64,000 nucleotides of DNA. It comes from Ignelater luminosus (lineage: Eukaryota > Arthropoda > Insecta > Coleoptera > Elateridae). The notes under the pieces were generated by a model. It had not been told where the DNA came from and ran no database searches. It was given only the letters and a program-made list of their open reading frames with translations. Positions within the stretch are counted from its first letter, which is position 1. Every line of letters begins with the position of its first letter. Shown here in pieces: positions 1 to 13,200 of the stretch. Both the position numbers and the translations under genes were made by a program. The stretch lies in assembly GCA_011009095.1 (NCBI GenBank), contig VTPC01089976.1:268634-332633 (forward strand), read 5' to 3'.

Positions 1-922
1 TGATCAACTGACCTTCAACTACAACAATGTTAAAGTCGATGATTGAACTTAGCAACATAGATAGTTGAGACTTTTTCAATGCTCTGACATTCCCTTTTTT
101 TTACTTTGCTTTAATCTTTATAAATGTTAAGAGATCTGTTTATGATTTTCTATGTTTCCCATGTCTGTATCTAGCGAGCTTCTCGTTGTTCTTCTATTTT
201 CTAGAATAAACTTCAAAGTCAATCTGGTTACATATTTACTAGATCCTAATGCATATTTTGTCTACCGCCACTCTTTGTAGAAATATTAGTTCTTTTATCT
301 GCTTTTTGTTTATTATCGTAACTCTTTCAGTATTGATTAGTATATTTTTTACAATTTTAGATTTTGTGTATTTTGATTTTTCTTCTATGATAATTAATTA
401 ATTAATTAATCTAAAAACCTTAAAATTATTATACACAATAATTATGATTAAACGATGGGAGTTATTTTAATTATTGCGGTTAAAATATCATCTATTGACT
501 TTAAATTGCTACATTTAATCAAGCTGATTGCGCAATAATTACATGACTTTATATTAATTAGTATCTACTGTACTATGTTTTATAATAATCGGGTACAATT
601 ATTTTATAAAACTTCTCTGATTCGTCATTAATTTATTTATCTAAAAATGCCATTTATCCCATAAATTTTAATTGTACCTCTTTATTATAAACACATTCAC
701 TAGCACTGCATTTCTTAATTTCTATTGGTGTTCCCATCTCCGCCTACAAAATTCAATTAGGCGTTTTATATTCAGAAAGCGTTAAAACTATTTACCATAA
801 CAATACGTTTACACAGAAAACGGCTACTACTTATTTAAATTTTATGTTAAGCGCGTTTTAAAATGTTCCTATAATGGTGAAGTTATAGCATCTTCTTATA
901 ACAGCAGTGTTTTTTATTGCAG
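1..922. other. AT-rich flank/intron upstream of first visible AP-2 exon
   Basis: No convincing exon is seen here. The sequence ends in a splice acceptor (T-rich tract then AG at 921-922), so this stretch is best read as intron of the AP-2 gene, whose earlier exon(s) would lie outside the window. A short TTAA microsatellite sits at about 390-410. Confidence 0.6.
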
Positions 923-1234
923 GAGCGTTTGACAACAGGAGGCCACGGATCCCTGGCCTTAAGTGGGAGTTCACCGGGATACGGAGCTGGTGGCTCCGGG
1001 GCTCCGCACCGTGGCTCCGGAGGCCTCCACCATAGCTCTGCAATGCAACACCAGCTTCCACAACCGGACTTCCAACCACCATATTTTCCACCGCCCTTTC
1101 ATCATCCACCGAGTCCGCCACCACAACAACATTTAGAATACCTCACGGACCCCTATGGAGGTCTATCTGGATTACATCATTATAATCAACTTGGCCTTAG
1201 GCCTAGGGAAGGTGATCCCAATCATGCACACGTG
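923..1234 (+). CDS. TfAP-2: AP-2 exon, activation region
   Basis: The exon has 104 codons bounded by an acceptor (TTTTTATTGCAG) and a consensus donor (GTAAGT at 1235). It is Gly/Ser/His/Pro-rich and carries [15 protein letters not shown], matching the vertebrate AP-2 PY region. The second tyrosine of the vertebrate PPPY is phenylalanine here. It has no start codon of its own; the in-frame codon just upstream lies in the acceptor tract. Confidence 0.93.
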
Positions 1235-4200
1235 GTAAGTTTTGTTTCTCGGGAATAAAATTCGACTAACATAACAAAAGTTCTTTGTTATTTTTAGTAT
1301 TCTTAAGACATTTTTATTTTTAAATAATCTGAGAAATTTTAAAAACAAGCAATAGGAGCGACATTTACGCAAAAAGATTCGTTTATGTTCTTGACAATCA
1401 GTTATGTGGTAGGTATGCAGTGGTGTTTCCCAAGGTGTCATCGCAGGACTAATAAAACCTTAACTGAGTTCTTGATTATCTGTTCTTTTTTTATTAACAA
1501 AGTCAGTAATTATCTTAAAATATAAATCAAAAACTCACAGAGTCAATTTAAGTAATTGTCAAATTTCGCCCAAAAAGATTCAGTAAATAACTTTTATCTG
1601 TAATCTTCTTTGTTTTAAAAGTCAAAGACATCAAAGGTTAGAATTTGTTTAATGTGTAACATATGATGTATAAGAACCTTCTCCTGATTCAATAATCTAC
1701 TGATTAAGATATGACTTTGAGTGTTGTCGTGTATTAGCAAGATTGAGTTCATTTTTGCTGATACTAGGATTCTGGTAAAAATGCTATCCGCCATCTAATC
1801 TTTCTTATTGAATTAGTTGAGAATGTTGCTCTTCTATGAGCTTCGAGTACATGAAGTCCCTATAGATTTGGCTTCACGTGAATCATATCGTGGTAGGTAG
1901 TCTCACATGAAATTTCTTTTGAAAATTTCTAGATAAGATCTAGGTTTAAATGAATATTAGATCTGAACTATGGAACAATTAGACCATAATTTTACGGAGA
2001 ATTTAACTATGTCATCTATTTTAAACAAAGAACTTTGGTTTTTGGAGTTTCAGTACTCAATATTCAATCATTTTAAGATACTAATTATCAATTTATTAAT
2101 CTTTATCAAAATATCAGATCCGTGATATGTTAGTCAACTTTATGCGCACAATGATTAGCATTTAGCAACACTCTAACGGCACAGAGCAGCATCTCTCACT
2201 TTGAGAGATTGCAACAGACATTAAAACAGTCCCTTGGAGTCGCACATGCATGCTTATCAATAAGATCAATATAAATAATGTTCTGATGTTAATAAGCGTG
2301 CTGACCAGTAGAATCTGGTTTAAGCAAATCAGTGCAAGTTCAATAAGTATCTTTCCGAGTTTGTTTCAATAGTTTTGGTCAGTACGTACTATTAGATTTG
2401 GCTTTTAATAATAATCCACGAATTGTTGAAAAAAAAGTTCAATTCAGCTTGCTGGAAATTTGATTTTACTTTTTAATATTATACATATCAATGAACGTGG
2501 CTCAAGATAAAGGAGGATACTAATCCGTTAGGTTCTGCTTGTTTATGTTCTCAGCAGCCTTGTCTTTTGAGGTTTGATTAAATCGTGAATCTGCGAATAA
2601 CTTTACTTGAATCAGTTGACTGAAGAAAAAAGATGGTTTTTCTGCAATTTATTTGAGTCATGTCACATCATAGATAGATGTTAGGAAATATTCAGTGTCC
2701 GCTGAATTCTTCCAAGAGAGATATCGTGGACTCAATGTGTCTGTTTTCGAGAAAATGTCAAAGCTAAACAAGTAGAATGTTCGTTGTTACAGTTCTTTTG
2801 TGGCCGAGGCTTGACGAAATCAACTACTGAAGTACTTTTAGAAAGGCTATCGTTCAAACTCTGCGAAAAATCTAACCGCTATTGTTGGTCATTATATTTG
2901 CCAAGACAGTATGAGCATGTAACGAAGATGTACATTCTTCGCAGACAGTTTCAATGATAACAACTTGTTACTCCCGCTGTGTTGTATCACATTCTAAACA
3001 CATATTCTTTAGAATAAGATCTTGGCTATAAATTATCCATTATATTATTATGCAGAGTATAATAATTATTGTGTATCAAGAAAAAAAAATTAAATTCTAG
3101 GTGGTCTGTTAATACAACAATATTTCATTATTCGTTATAATGTTAAATTAATGAACTTTTTTGTTTCCGGTATTCCTTTGCTATTCTGTTTTGTAAAAAC
3201 ATAATAATTCTTTTCTTATAACCTTGATGTTTTCATTAAATGTCAGTTAAATTAACAATAATCGATAATGACTGTAAATGTTTATTTATTTGATTTCTTT
3301 TTTTATCTTTTCAACAAATGAAAGAATGAATGCAGAAGAGAAACGTACGTACGTGATATCAATATTTGTACTTTCTATTTTTATTTTATAACTGCTCGAA
3401 TTCTTGTTTATTTCATCAATAATTTCGTGTTTAATACGAAAATTATCTACTTGGAAAATATTAAATTAGTAAAAACATTTAAAATTAGTGAAGAATAAAA
3501 ATGAAAATAAATGTAAAGTCATGATTAATTAAATGAACATCTGAAAATATTTCCTTTGTAAGCTTCACCTGTATATTAGCTTATATTTTTGTTTTTTTCC
3601 TACATTTTCATAGGTAGTTATAAAACTTATTTCGTATTAAATTGTTAATTCATTATAATACTAGTTTTTATTATTAAATTTAAGCACCTGCAAAGAAACT
3701 GCCAAGACTAATTTAGCTTTTTTCTAGTTAATTAACAAAATTAAGAACATTAGTTAATCGGTGTAATCGCTCACATAGTAAGTGTGCAGTCGGTTACTTA
3801 AGTTGACTTAACCAAAAAAAACTAGTAGTACGTAATGATTTTAACAAATCCATTAAGGCATAGTTGAAAATAAGCAAAAACTGCTCTTGCCACTATGTTT
3901 ATTAAATAGAAATTAAAATAAGCTAACCTTATATTCAATGTGAGCTTTTTGCAGCATGAGGAAATGATTTTAAGGAAACTAGATAAAAAACAGACAGTAC
4001 AAAGTATACTGTTCGGAATTTGTAGATATTTATATAGATATAATGAAATGCTAATGCATATTTATGAAAGATTTTGATATTAATGCAGTAATGTTTTCAA
4101 AAACATCTTAAATTTATTGAGAAGATCGTCAGTCATTAGTATTTTATCTAAAGACAACCGACACGTTCTCTGCAATATAACCATTTTTTTCTCGAAAAAC

Positions 4201-7200
4201 CTTGAAAAGCTGCAACGTCCCCTGCTGAGAAGAATTGAAACAAATTCTCAACCACACAAGAACTGAGATAGCATGATATGTCAAAAATAGTAACATAATA
4301 GTATGTAGTTTTGAGTTCATTTACATCTTCATGGGGAAAAGTATGATTGCATTCTGTACGTTATTGCTCAACAGATTTGATTTAGTTTGAGTGGCTGTTT
4401 TATAATTGTTCAGTAACATTCTCTATTGATTAGTTCAATTGCTTGGTCAGGTTTTCCAGTGGAATTTTATTTTAATGACATATCTGAAACGTCTAAGCCC
4501 AACATACGATAAGACAATAAAACATAAGTGGTTTAAACAAATATGCGATAAACAATTAAAAGAGATCTTACACATGTTTGGCTCTCGTCGCCCAAAATTC
4601 GAATGACCCGTTTCTACCATTTAGCTTTTTGAGCTGTCATCATGATCAATTCTTTGTTGGTGTTCAAGTTGACAGCTTGCATAAGATCTTATTCCAGCTC
4701 TTTGGACGTTTGAATCATTGATGTGCCATTCTAGAAAGAGAGTTAGGTTGTAAATGCATTCTTTTTGGAACGGGGCATTTTACCTCAACGCAAAACAATC
4801 ACGGTGATCTTTCTATGATTTATGTTAGTTTTAGAAAAAAGTCTGGTATGATACTGATACTGGTATGATCTGAGATAGATTATGTGCATGATCCAGAGAA
4901 AACGTTATAGAAAAATGCTTGTACGAAAGTGAATTCTACAGACGAAGAAACTTTGCTAAACGAAAATTCTTGTTGAACTAAACCATAGCTGCAAAATTTG
5001 CTATTTTTAATGATGTCTTTGATACTGTAATTTGTATTCAATGTAGTAGTTTCAGGAGATTCAGAACTGGGCTGTGATCTGCATAACTATTGCATCAAGT
5101 GTCGTTGCATTTTTCTCTAGTACCTCTTCAATTAGCTGTTATTAACATCCTCTAAGGCATTTCAATTTTATTATAAGTTTTTCATTATTGATATATCGCT
5201 GAAGCCCATGCCGTTTTAATTAAATATTTCCAAGAACCGTCCATGCCTAACTATACGTACAGAATGTCTTTTCGTAACCGATGAAGGCATCTTTAATCTT
5301 AATTTGTGCTTGAATCCAAATTGTGTTTTACTAATAGTAACCTTTAATTTTATAAATGTAGTATGAATGATCTTAGAAAAACTTGCAACTCATGGACTCA
5401 TTATACAGGAAATCTTTTTATTAATTATTTTTATTTTCAGGCAGAGCTATAGATGCTAACTATTTTTTGAGCTGTGTAGATAGTACTCAACTGGAATCAT
5501 TGTTTCGAGTACCATCATATAAACTCCTCAATAAAATTAGGGGAACACGTGGAAATTTTACGAAAAATGAATGTTCTTCAAACCCAAATAGCTTCGCCAG
5601 TTTCCATCGGAACAACTTGATCCAAATGGTTTCCTAAAAGATAACATATCTGCTTTTGAATGCTGTCATTCAAAGTGTCGAAAACTCTTACGTAGAGGGC
5701 GCAAATGTCGCTAGACCGCAAAGGTGCAAAATTGTCGAAAATTGTTTCAACTTTAAAACGCAATTTTTTTTTCGTTTTGCAAACATCACAGTTGTAAAGT
5801 TTGAACATTTTTCTTTGATTTAGGTCAAAAAAGTTTAGAATTGCATGATTTGTAAAGATGATACACGCATTTGAGAAAAACATGCACTTTTGACAATTTT
5901 GACATAAAATTTAGATATTCTCAGAACAAGTCGGTATCATGTGTTGGACTGGTGTGTTAGCCGATAGATTTTCGACATTTTGCACCTTTGCGGTCTGACG
6001 ACATTTGCGTCCTCTACGTAAGAGTTTTCGATACTTTGAATTGCATTCAAAAGCAGAGATGTTAACGTTTAGGAAACCATTTGGATCAAGTAGTTCTGAT
6101 GAAAACTGGCGAAGATATTTGGGTTTGAAAAACACTCATTTTTCGCAAAATTTCAAGTGTTCCCCTAATTTTGTTGAGGAGTGTGTTTCTTTCGTAAAAA
6201 TTTGTTTTGCATACTCTTTTTGTTTTTTTTTTTCTCTAGTAGTGTTATTGAGATTGAGAAACCTTTTTTTTTAGGAATTCGTCAAAACATATTTTTGTGA
6301 AGATTTGTCCAGCCCCTTATACTTTTCTGATATGAATTTTTCTTCAGCATTAATAATTTTTAATTGTGAGTTTGTGAGTCTTTGATCTTCTCTCTTCCGT
6401 GAACTCAAGAACTGTTTTGCGACATCTGTCTACTTTTAAAATTATTGACGTACTTATCTTCAATAACGTACTTTTTACTGCTATTTTAACTGATAGAATG
6501 GAGTTTGTGCATTTTTTATTAATTACGAGCGGTTATGAATTTTATGGCTGCAACCACAGCACATAAACAGGTTGCGACCCTGACGCGATAATAGTGCTAC
6601 ATTCGTAGCAAAAAACAGCATATAATATCTACCATCTTATCCGGTCGCATCGGGTTCACAACCGCTTTCGATTAATTATAGTGAATATGGTCTAACTGCT
6701 TTCTCACAATACATTGGTTTCCTTTGTATGCTTAGGTTTCCTTGAAACACTTTGAATTTGAAAATTTGAAACATGCATGGTGTCTCAAATGTAATGCCGA
6801 TTCGTACAGTGGTTTCAGTTTTGAGATACTTTGAGTACTGTATCAAATTGATTTTGATACTTTTCATCGGATTTGTCATTTGGTTGTTATTGTTATTGTT
6901 ATTACATGGCTGAGGCTTCACGTCGCGGTTACCTTGGAGCTCGTGGCTTCAACTACTATGGTCATTTCGCCGCCAACAGAAATTTAGCCGAATCCGAGGT
7001 TTTCCAACCGCGGTAGGTATTTTTAACGTGGAACTCGTCATAGTCACACGGGATCCACTGCTTTACATCCCTCCCAGAGGATGGCATCTTTTAAAGATTT
7101 TTTTCGCGTAAAGAATCTCAGGATCTCGGCCCGTAATCAAACCCGCAACCATTGGGTTGATGGTCAGATGCGTAGCTATATTTAGATGATCTTTAGTTCT

Positions 7201-10200
7201 ATACGAAAGCTCATTTAGATGGTGTGGTATTTTTATTTTTTTTTTAGCAATAATTACAGCTGTTGCTGTGGTTTGGGTGAATGTATCCGTTTAGTCTAAT
7301 CCCATTCTGAATTTCTTTCTTTGTCTCCTTTTTCCCTTCGATTTAAAGCCTTTAAAATACTAACGCAACTAGTCTTCACGCTTGCACTTTTGAATTTGGC
7401 TTGAAGTTTGGGTTTGGTTTAGATTCCGCCCTTTTTCGAGCGTTTGAACTCGGTCCATACTTTCGGGATTAGGAGTTTCCTTACAAATTGGGCTCTTTCA
7501 ACTAATTATTTAGGTAAATTGGGGTTTTTTTTACGCCATTCAGCTATTCAGGTTTTGCTAAGAAACTTCTTCACTTTTTCAAGATTGTATCATTATGAGA
7601 GGACCTGATCGAGTGTAGAATCTTTGACCCCTGGAGAAGTCTAGAATTGGGATCTTCGAATTAGTCTATGAATACAGGCAGACAGGTAAACAAAAAGTTT
7701 GTGAAACGAAGATCAATCATTGACGTCTGAAGGCAACTAACGAAAACAGGTATTAATAAGGCAGCTATGGCATATACGTGACAAAATAAGATAGACAAAG
7801 CGCTGAATCTCAACTCAGATCATGACAACATTTTTCTTATTGCTAAAAATCAATATTAAAGAATAACGAACTTTGAGATTAGGAAAACTTAAGTTGTTAG
7901 ATGAGATGATATTAAACGAAATGGGTCGTTAGACGAAATGGCGTTGAACAAGATGGAATATTATACGAAATATAATGAGAAGTGACAATATGATTCTAGT
8001 TAATTTGAACCTAATATTCAAGGCCGGAGTTTGTTTATACGGAGGACGACGACTCCTTGGGTTAGATGTAATTTACATGTATAGCAGTATCTGTGTATAA
8101 GAATCTGTTATAGTCATTCCTAGATCGTTTACTTCCTAACTCTAATTAACTAAATTATGGCCAAAGCTTTTGTTAGATGATTATTTGAACATTTGGACGA
8201 TATAAATATGCAAATATACTAATTGTAAAGCCACCACCTTAACCTTTAATACAAATAATAGTTTTAGATTGTTCAAATTTGAACAGATAGTATAATAAAT
8301 TGCGTAATTGAACACAGTAGTTTTTTTATCTGAGAAAACCTGTTTACATTTTTTTCTTAAAATTATTGACTAAGCAAATAACTGGATATTAAGAATTTAT
8401 TATGTAAATTTTTACAGTTCTACACCCTGTATACTTATCTATTAAAATGATAAAGAAGTATTATGGTTACATAATAACACCAAATAACGTGAAAATAATC
8501 TTTTTTATTTTACATACTATTAAGGATAGTTTAAAATCATTTCCTTATTTGTTGTTTTTGACATTTACACGATTCTTTAACGAAATAATTATCGAGAAGG
8601 TTAGCATTTTCAGACTAGAAAATCGAAATGGTATGTTCTAAAGTAATGGTAGGCGTTATTACAAGTTCCCTAATACAGTTACGTCGTCCCAAATAATAAA
8701 TTGACAGAATTTTTACATATGGAAAATGTTAACTATGATCGATATCGAAATATACACTACATGAAGACATGTGTACCTGCATTTATTTCCATTTCAAACA
8801 TGTGTATAAACACAGACAAGATCTTTAAATTAAAGCCGTGTCTATTTATGTTACCTTATTCGCAATAAATTCGCGGACATTAATTAAAGAAGGTGATAAT
8901 GTGCCAAATTTAAAGCACTATCACACCTGTTCATCAAAGAAAAAAACGTTTTGGTTATGTTATGGTTACAAAAAAAAGGTGTCTACAATCTACAGCAGTC
9001 CAATTTTTGATTATTTACTTATCTAGCTAGAACATCGGCTCTTAAAAAGTTCATACATTTACGAAATTAGTTATACGTCTCTTTGTAATAACCCGAACAC
9101 TCCCTATTTACAGTTAGGCAATCCGTCTTAACAACACTTTAAAAATCTGCCACGCTATTAGCAAAGGATGATTAATTATTTGTAGCTACGATGACGCCTC
9201 CTGAAAATTTTTCGGCTAGTCCAATTACTATATGCATGTAGTCTCCGCGTTCTTGCGCCTAACGGTGATGGCGATGTCTACCACTTGAAATAATGAAACA
9301 TTTCAAAAACTGTACTTTTCTTTTTCTTTCATTTTGGTTGTTGAGATAATAGAGCGAAAAGATAATCAACATGCGTGCCAAACGTTTAAATTGGTGTCTT
9401 TATATGGTGGCTTGTGGACAATTGTTCTTTTCAGCATGCGATTTTCTACTTTGACAGATTAATTGTCTTTTATTATTTATTACCTAAAAAAAGATTGACA
9501 CTTCCTTTTAAGAATTGTTTAAACGAATTTCTAACAATACTCAACAATTACATGAATCTATTAATATCTAATTAAAACACTTATTAATCGAAAAAAAGCT
9601 TTGATACACATCACTTCATATCTATAATGCATTCTTCTTAAATGGGGCAAAGCTGACAAGGTATAATTTCGACCACCGATTGCCAAATCACCATTACCTG
9701 CAAAATACATACATACTCAAGCAAATTTCTGCAGTCGCCAGAAGGCAACACATTTTTTCTTCTTTGTTTTAATGTCTATCTTCTACTTCCTTATTGTGTG
9801 CATATTTTAATAGACAAATCGCATGTTTAAAATTTTGACAAGCAACAAGAATTTCCATAGAAAATCTGTATATTAATGGTAACAATTCGCAATTCACCTT
9901 TCGGACTTATCATTAAATATCATATTTACACTAAACAACTTTTCGATAAAAAAAGTAACATGTAATTTTGATTAATTATCTTTTGATTACATGCTAGATC
10001 CGGTTCGAATAGTTAACGGATCTTTTACTATTTAGTTGCTGTCTTGATTGCTTCTGTTTGAGAAATATTATTAGTTCGATACGTACTCAATTTAACAGTT
10101 TATTACCAACAATAGAAATCACTTCATCGTAAATAGCTAGTAGTTATGTATTAAAATTCTTGACTTGGAAAAAAAAGATCTGCTACTACATTTAAAGCTG

Positions 10201-13200
10201 TTTAAAATTATTTTCTTGATGAAGATGGCTTAGCTATGCTAATTAATTTTATGTTTACCGTGTATAATGTGCCACAAGAATATTCTAAATGCAAATTGTT
10301 TCATAAAACTAGTGGTTTAATTAGTTACCTAAGAAGTTGGTAGTAATTTAATAATTTCAAACCACTATTAAAGAAGTAGAATATCTAATAATTGAGTTTA
10401 TGATGTGAATGAAATCTGCAAACATGTATCTTCTTGTTTATCATTATCAGTAATGGTCTTTGATCATATAGTGAGGATATCGCAAATTTTTAATTCTCCT
10501 TTTGGTTTGTCAATTCACTTTGTTTGTCTTTCAAAACGTAAGCACAACGAACCAGAAAGCAAATTGTTGTGTTATAGGCATCTCCATTTATGTTCAATTT
10601 AATACAATAAAAGAATAAAAGCAACAAAATGGATGTGAAATTGCTGTTAAAAGAGTTAAAATTCAATTTTAAAGAAACAGAATTTTATAAACAAGAGAAG
10701 GCTTTTGACCACGAAGTCATCTTCACAACCTTTCGAAAGCATAAAGCTGAAACTACTCTTAATAGACGCGCACCCTTCAACTAACTTCCATTTAGTCAGA
10801 CTAATGAATAAATCTATGAAGAGTCTCTCGGTTTTTCAGTAAAATCAAATAGATCAATAAAAACTAAACAAAAACTACTAAGATTTTACCTTTCTTCTTT
10901 CTTGAATATTTAATTCAAATCTTCCTCTTTAGATCTTTTTTTAATTCTAGGATTTTTATTGCAGTTAAGTTGATAATTAGAAAGCATGGTCTTTCACTAT
11001 TTTTTTCAACTTTTTTTCTTAGCAAATAGCAAGAAAGAATTGATATGGACGCTGAAGGATCTATAGTGCTAGTATTTAAGAGCAAATAGGCAGGCATGGG
11101 CGAGTTTGCTACCGATAGTTATGTCGAATGAAAGCTGGAATTGAACACGTAAATGAGAATTAGTCTGACAATGATCGAGATCTGCATCAGAATTATTTTA
11201 ATCGGTGAAACAAGTCAAGATCAATTTTATTTGATTGCAACCTATTCGTTCTATTTTTTGTTTGCTTTTTTCTGAAATTTAGACGACGACGCCGAGTAGA
11301 ACTTGCATGCAATAAGAATTCTTGATTTTAATCTAGAAAAGAGACAGTCTAGAAGAAAAACAGATAGCCCTGTGATGTCATTTATGAACAGTGGGAGACA
11401 TTAAAGACAGCGTTTATGTAAATCATTACTAACTTAAAATTTGTTAGAAATCTATGAGATAGCTTTTCAACTATTTCTGAAACTAAAAAGGCCTGATAGA
11501 ACAGTTTTATTCTCAGTATGCAGTGGTCAATTTTTTCTCTATAATAATAATACAGCTGCTCTGTTTCTGAGAAGTGTGAAACTCTCTGGTAGATTACTAG
11601 TAATGCAGATGCGTCTTATGTGGTCAAAGTCATTACTCAATACAGAGACAAACCCTTTTCTTTATTCGACGTCTTAGTCTATAACTTCTTTCTGTTATCT
11701 GGACTAAGAATAGATTTACATTGGAGTGTCTTTCAGTTAGAAGAAAACACTGGCTTAGAAATTTCAATCTATTTCGGCAAATTTCCAAAGAGATGCGGCT
11801 TAAGGTTTTCAAGGTACCCAAATACCAGTTTTTTCTTTTTTAGCCAACAGAAATTACATTTATTTTTCAGCACCAAACATGTCAAAGTTGATTTTTTTAC
11901 TCTAACTCAAAAGCTGTCACTAAGCTGTTTACAATAAATCTTTCTGGATTTTTATTGGTTCAAAATAGAAAGTTTTTGAAAAGATTAACTTCAAAATGTA
12001 TTTTAAGAACCCACCTAGCCGAAATTGCTGTCTGACTCACCAAAGCTGTTAGCTACCAAAAAGATCTATAGAACCAGCAGGGAGGATAAGATTAAAATAG
12101 CGAATAACTTATTCTGCGTCTTGCCATTCTTGTTTTATGATTTACGTCAAGATTGTAAGGTATCAAGCATAATAAAGATTAAAAGAAGATTCTTACTGTG
12201 TCCATGTTACTACAAATTCCAACGTGTAGATATACAGAAAGAATTCAAAGAACCATTCAAACTATAGAAGACTAGTCTAATTGAAACGTCACGACAAATA
12301 TAAAAATGCACAGTAATGTTTGATCTTGTGGCCAAAGACAACAATAAACTCTATAAATATTGGGAATCATCAAAGATTAAGAACATTTGGATATGTTCAG
12401 AAATGACTTTTTCCAGTGTTTACGCTTTTCTAAATATATTGATATTTTTCATTTCAGAACCCTGAATGCTTTAAATAGAAGTACAATAAATTTAACAGCA
12501 GCTGTATCTTGTTGACTATTTGAACAGCATTTATATTTTAGTTTATCAAAATAGATTATTTTGCCACATTTTATTTGTAAAGATTACTTTGAAAACGCAA
12601 ACCATTTAATGTAGACTCTTAAGAGTTGTACCAGCTACAACGAACCGTTAAGTTTAAATTATTTATCAGAGTTTATTTTTAATGAAAATCTTGTTAAGTG
12701 TTAATTAATTGTTGTGAACGAATTGAAAATAATAATAATAATGTATACCAATATTTTGAAATCTGAACAGAGTGAAGATTTTTATCCGCCTTTGTCTGTT
12801 GATAATAGATATATTAAGTACGAGTATAACAGTGAACCTCCATCGTATTCTAGATATTTGGAAAGTAAAGCTAATCAAGTAATAAATAACAATAATTATC
12901 GGGGAGCTTCAACACCTTTTTCTTATGTGAACCGGCATGGAGATTTTGTAAGTATTCTTATAAAGCTTTTTATGAATCGGAAACTTAAAATTGTTAATCA
13001 TTGGATAGTTCTAATTGGTCTCCTGTTTGGAAAAACAAAAGATGTTTTGAAAGCAATCTTTTGTATTCTTTCTGAGGTTGAACTTTTCATGTAACGCTTT
13101 GCATGTCCCCTACTATTCTGATTTTCTTTGTTTCTATCAGAAGAACTGTCCGAAATTAAATCCCATGTATTATGTACAAGAAGAAATAATTTGTAACTTT

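Noticed and set aside
858..1124. Minus-strand 88-codon frame over the AP-2 exon
   Set aside because: It is the mirror of a GC-richer coding exon; plus-strand AP-2 motifs and splice sites explain it.
5911..6274. Frames on both strands in the inverted repeat
   Set aside because: They arise because the two arms are copies of each other; no conserved domain, and the arms carry indels.
7100..7185. A functional tRNA gene
   Set aside because: Only part of a tRNA-like fold is present, the B box is imperfect, there is no acceptor stem, and the sequence continues into a SINE body and tail.
12714..12740. Non-ATG start upstream of the AP-2 alternative exon
   Set aside because: The GTG codon would add a low-complexity isoleucine run; the ATG at 12,741 is the sensible eukaryotic start.
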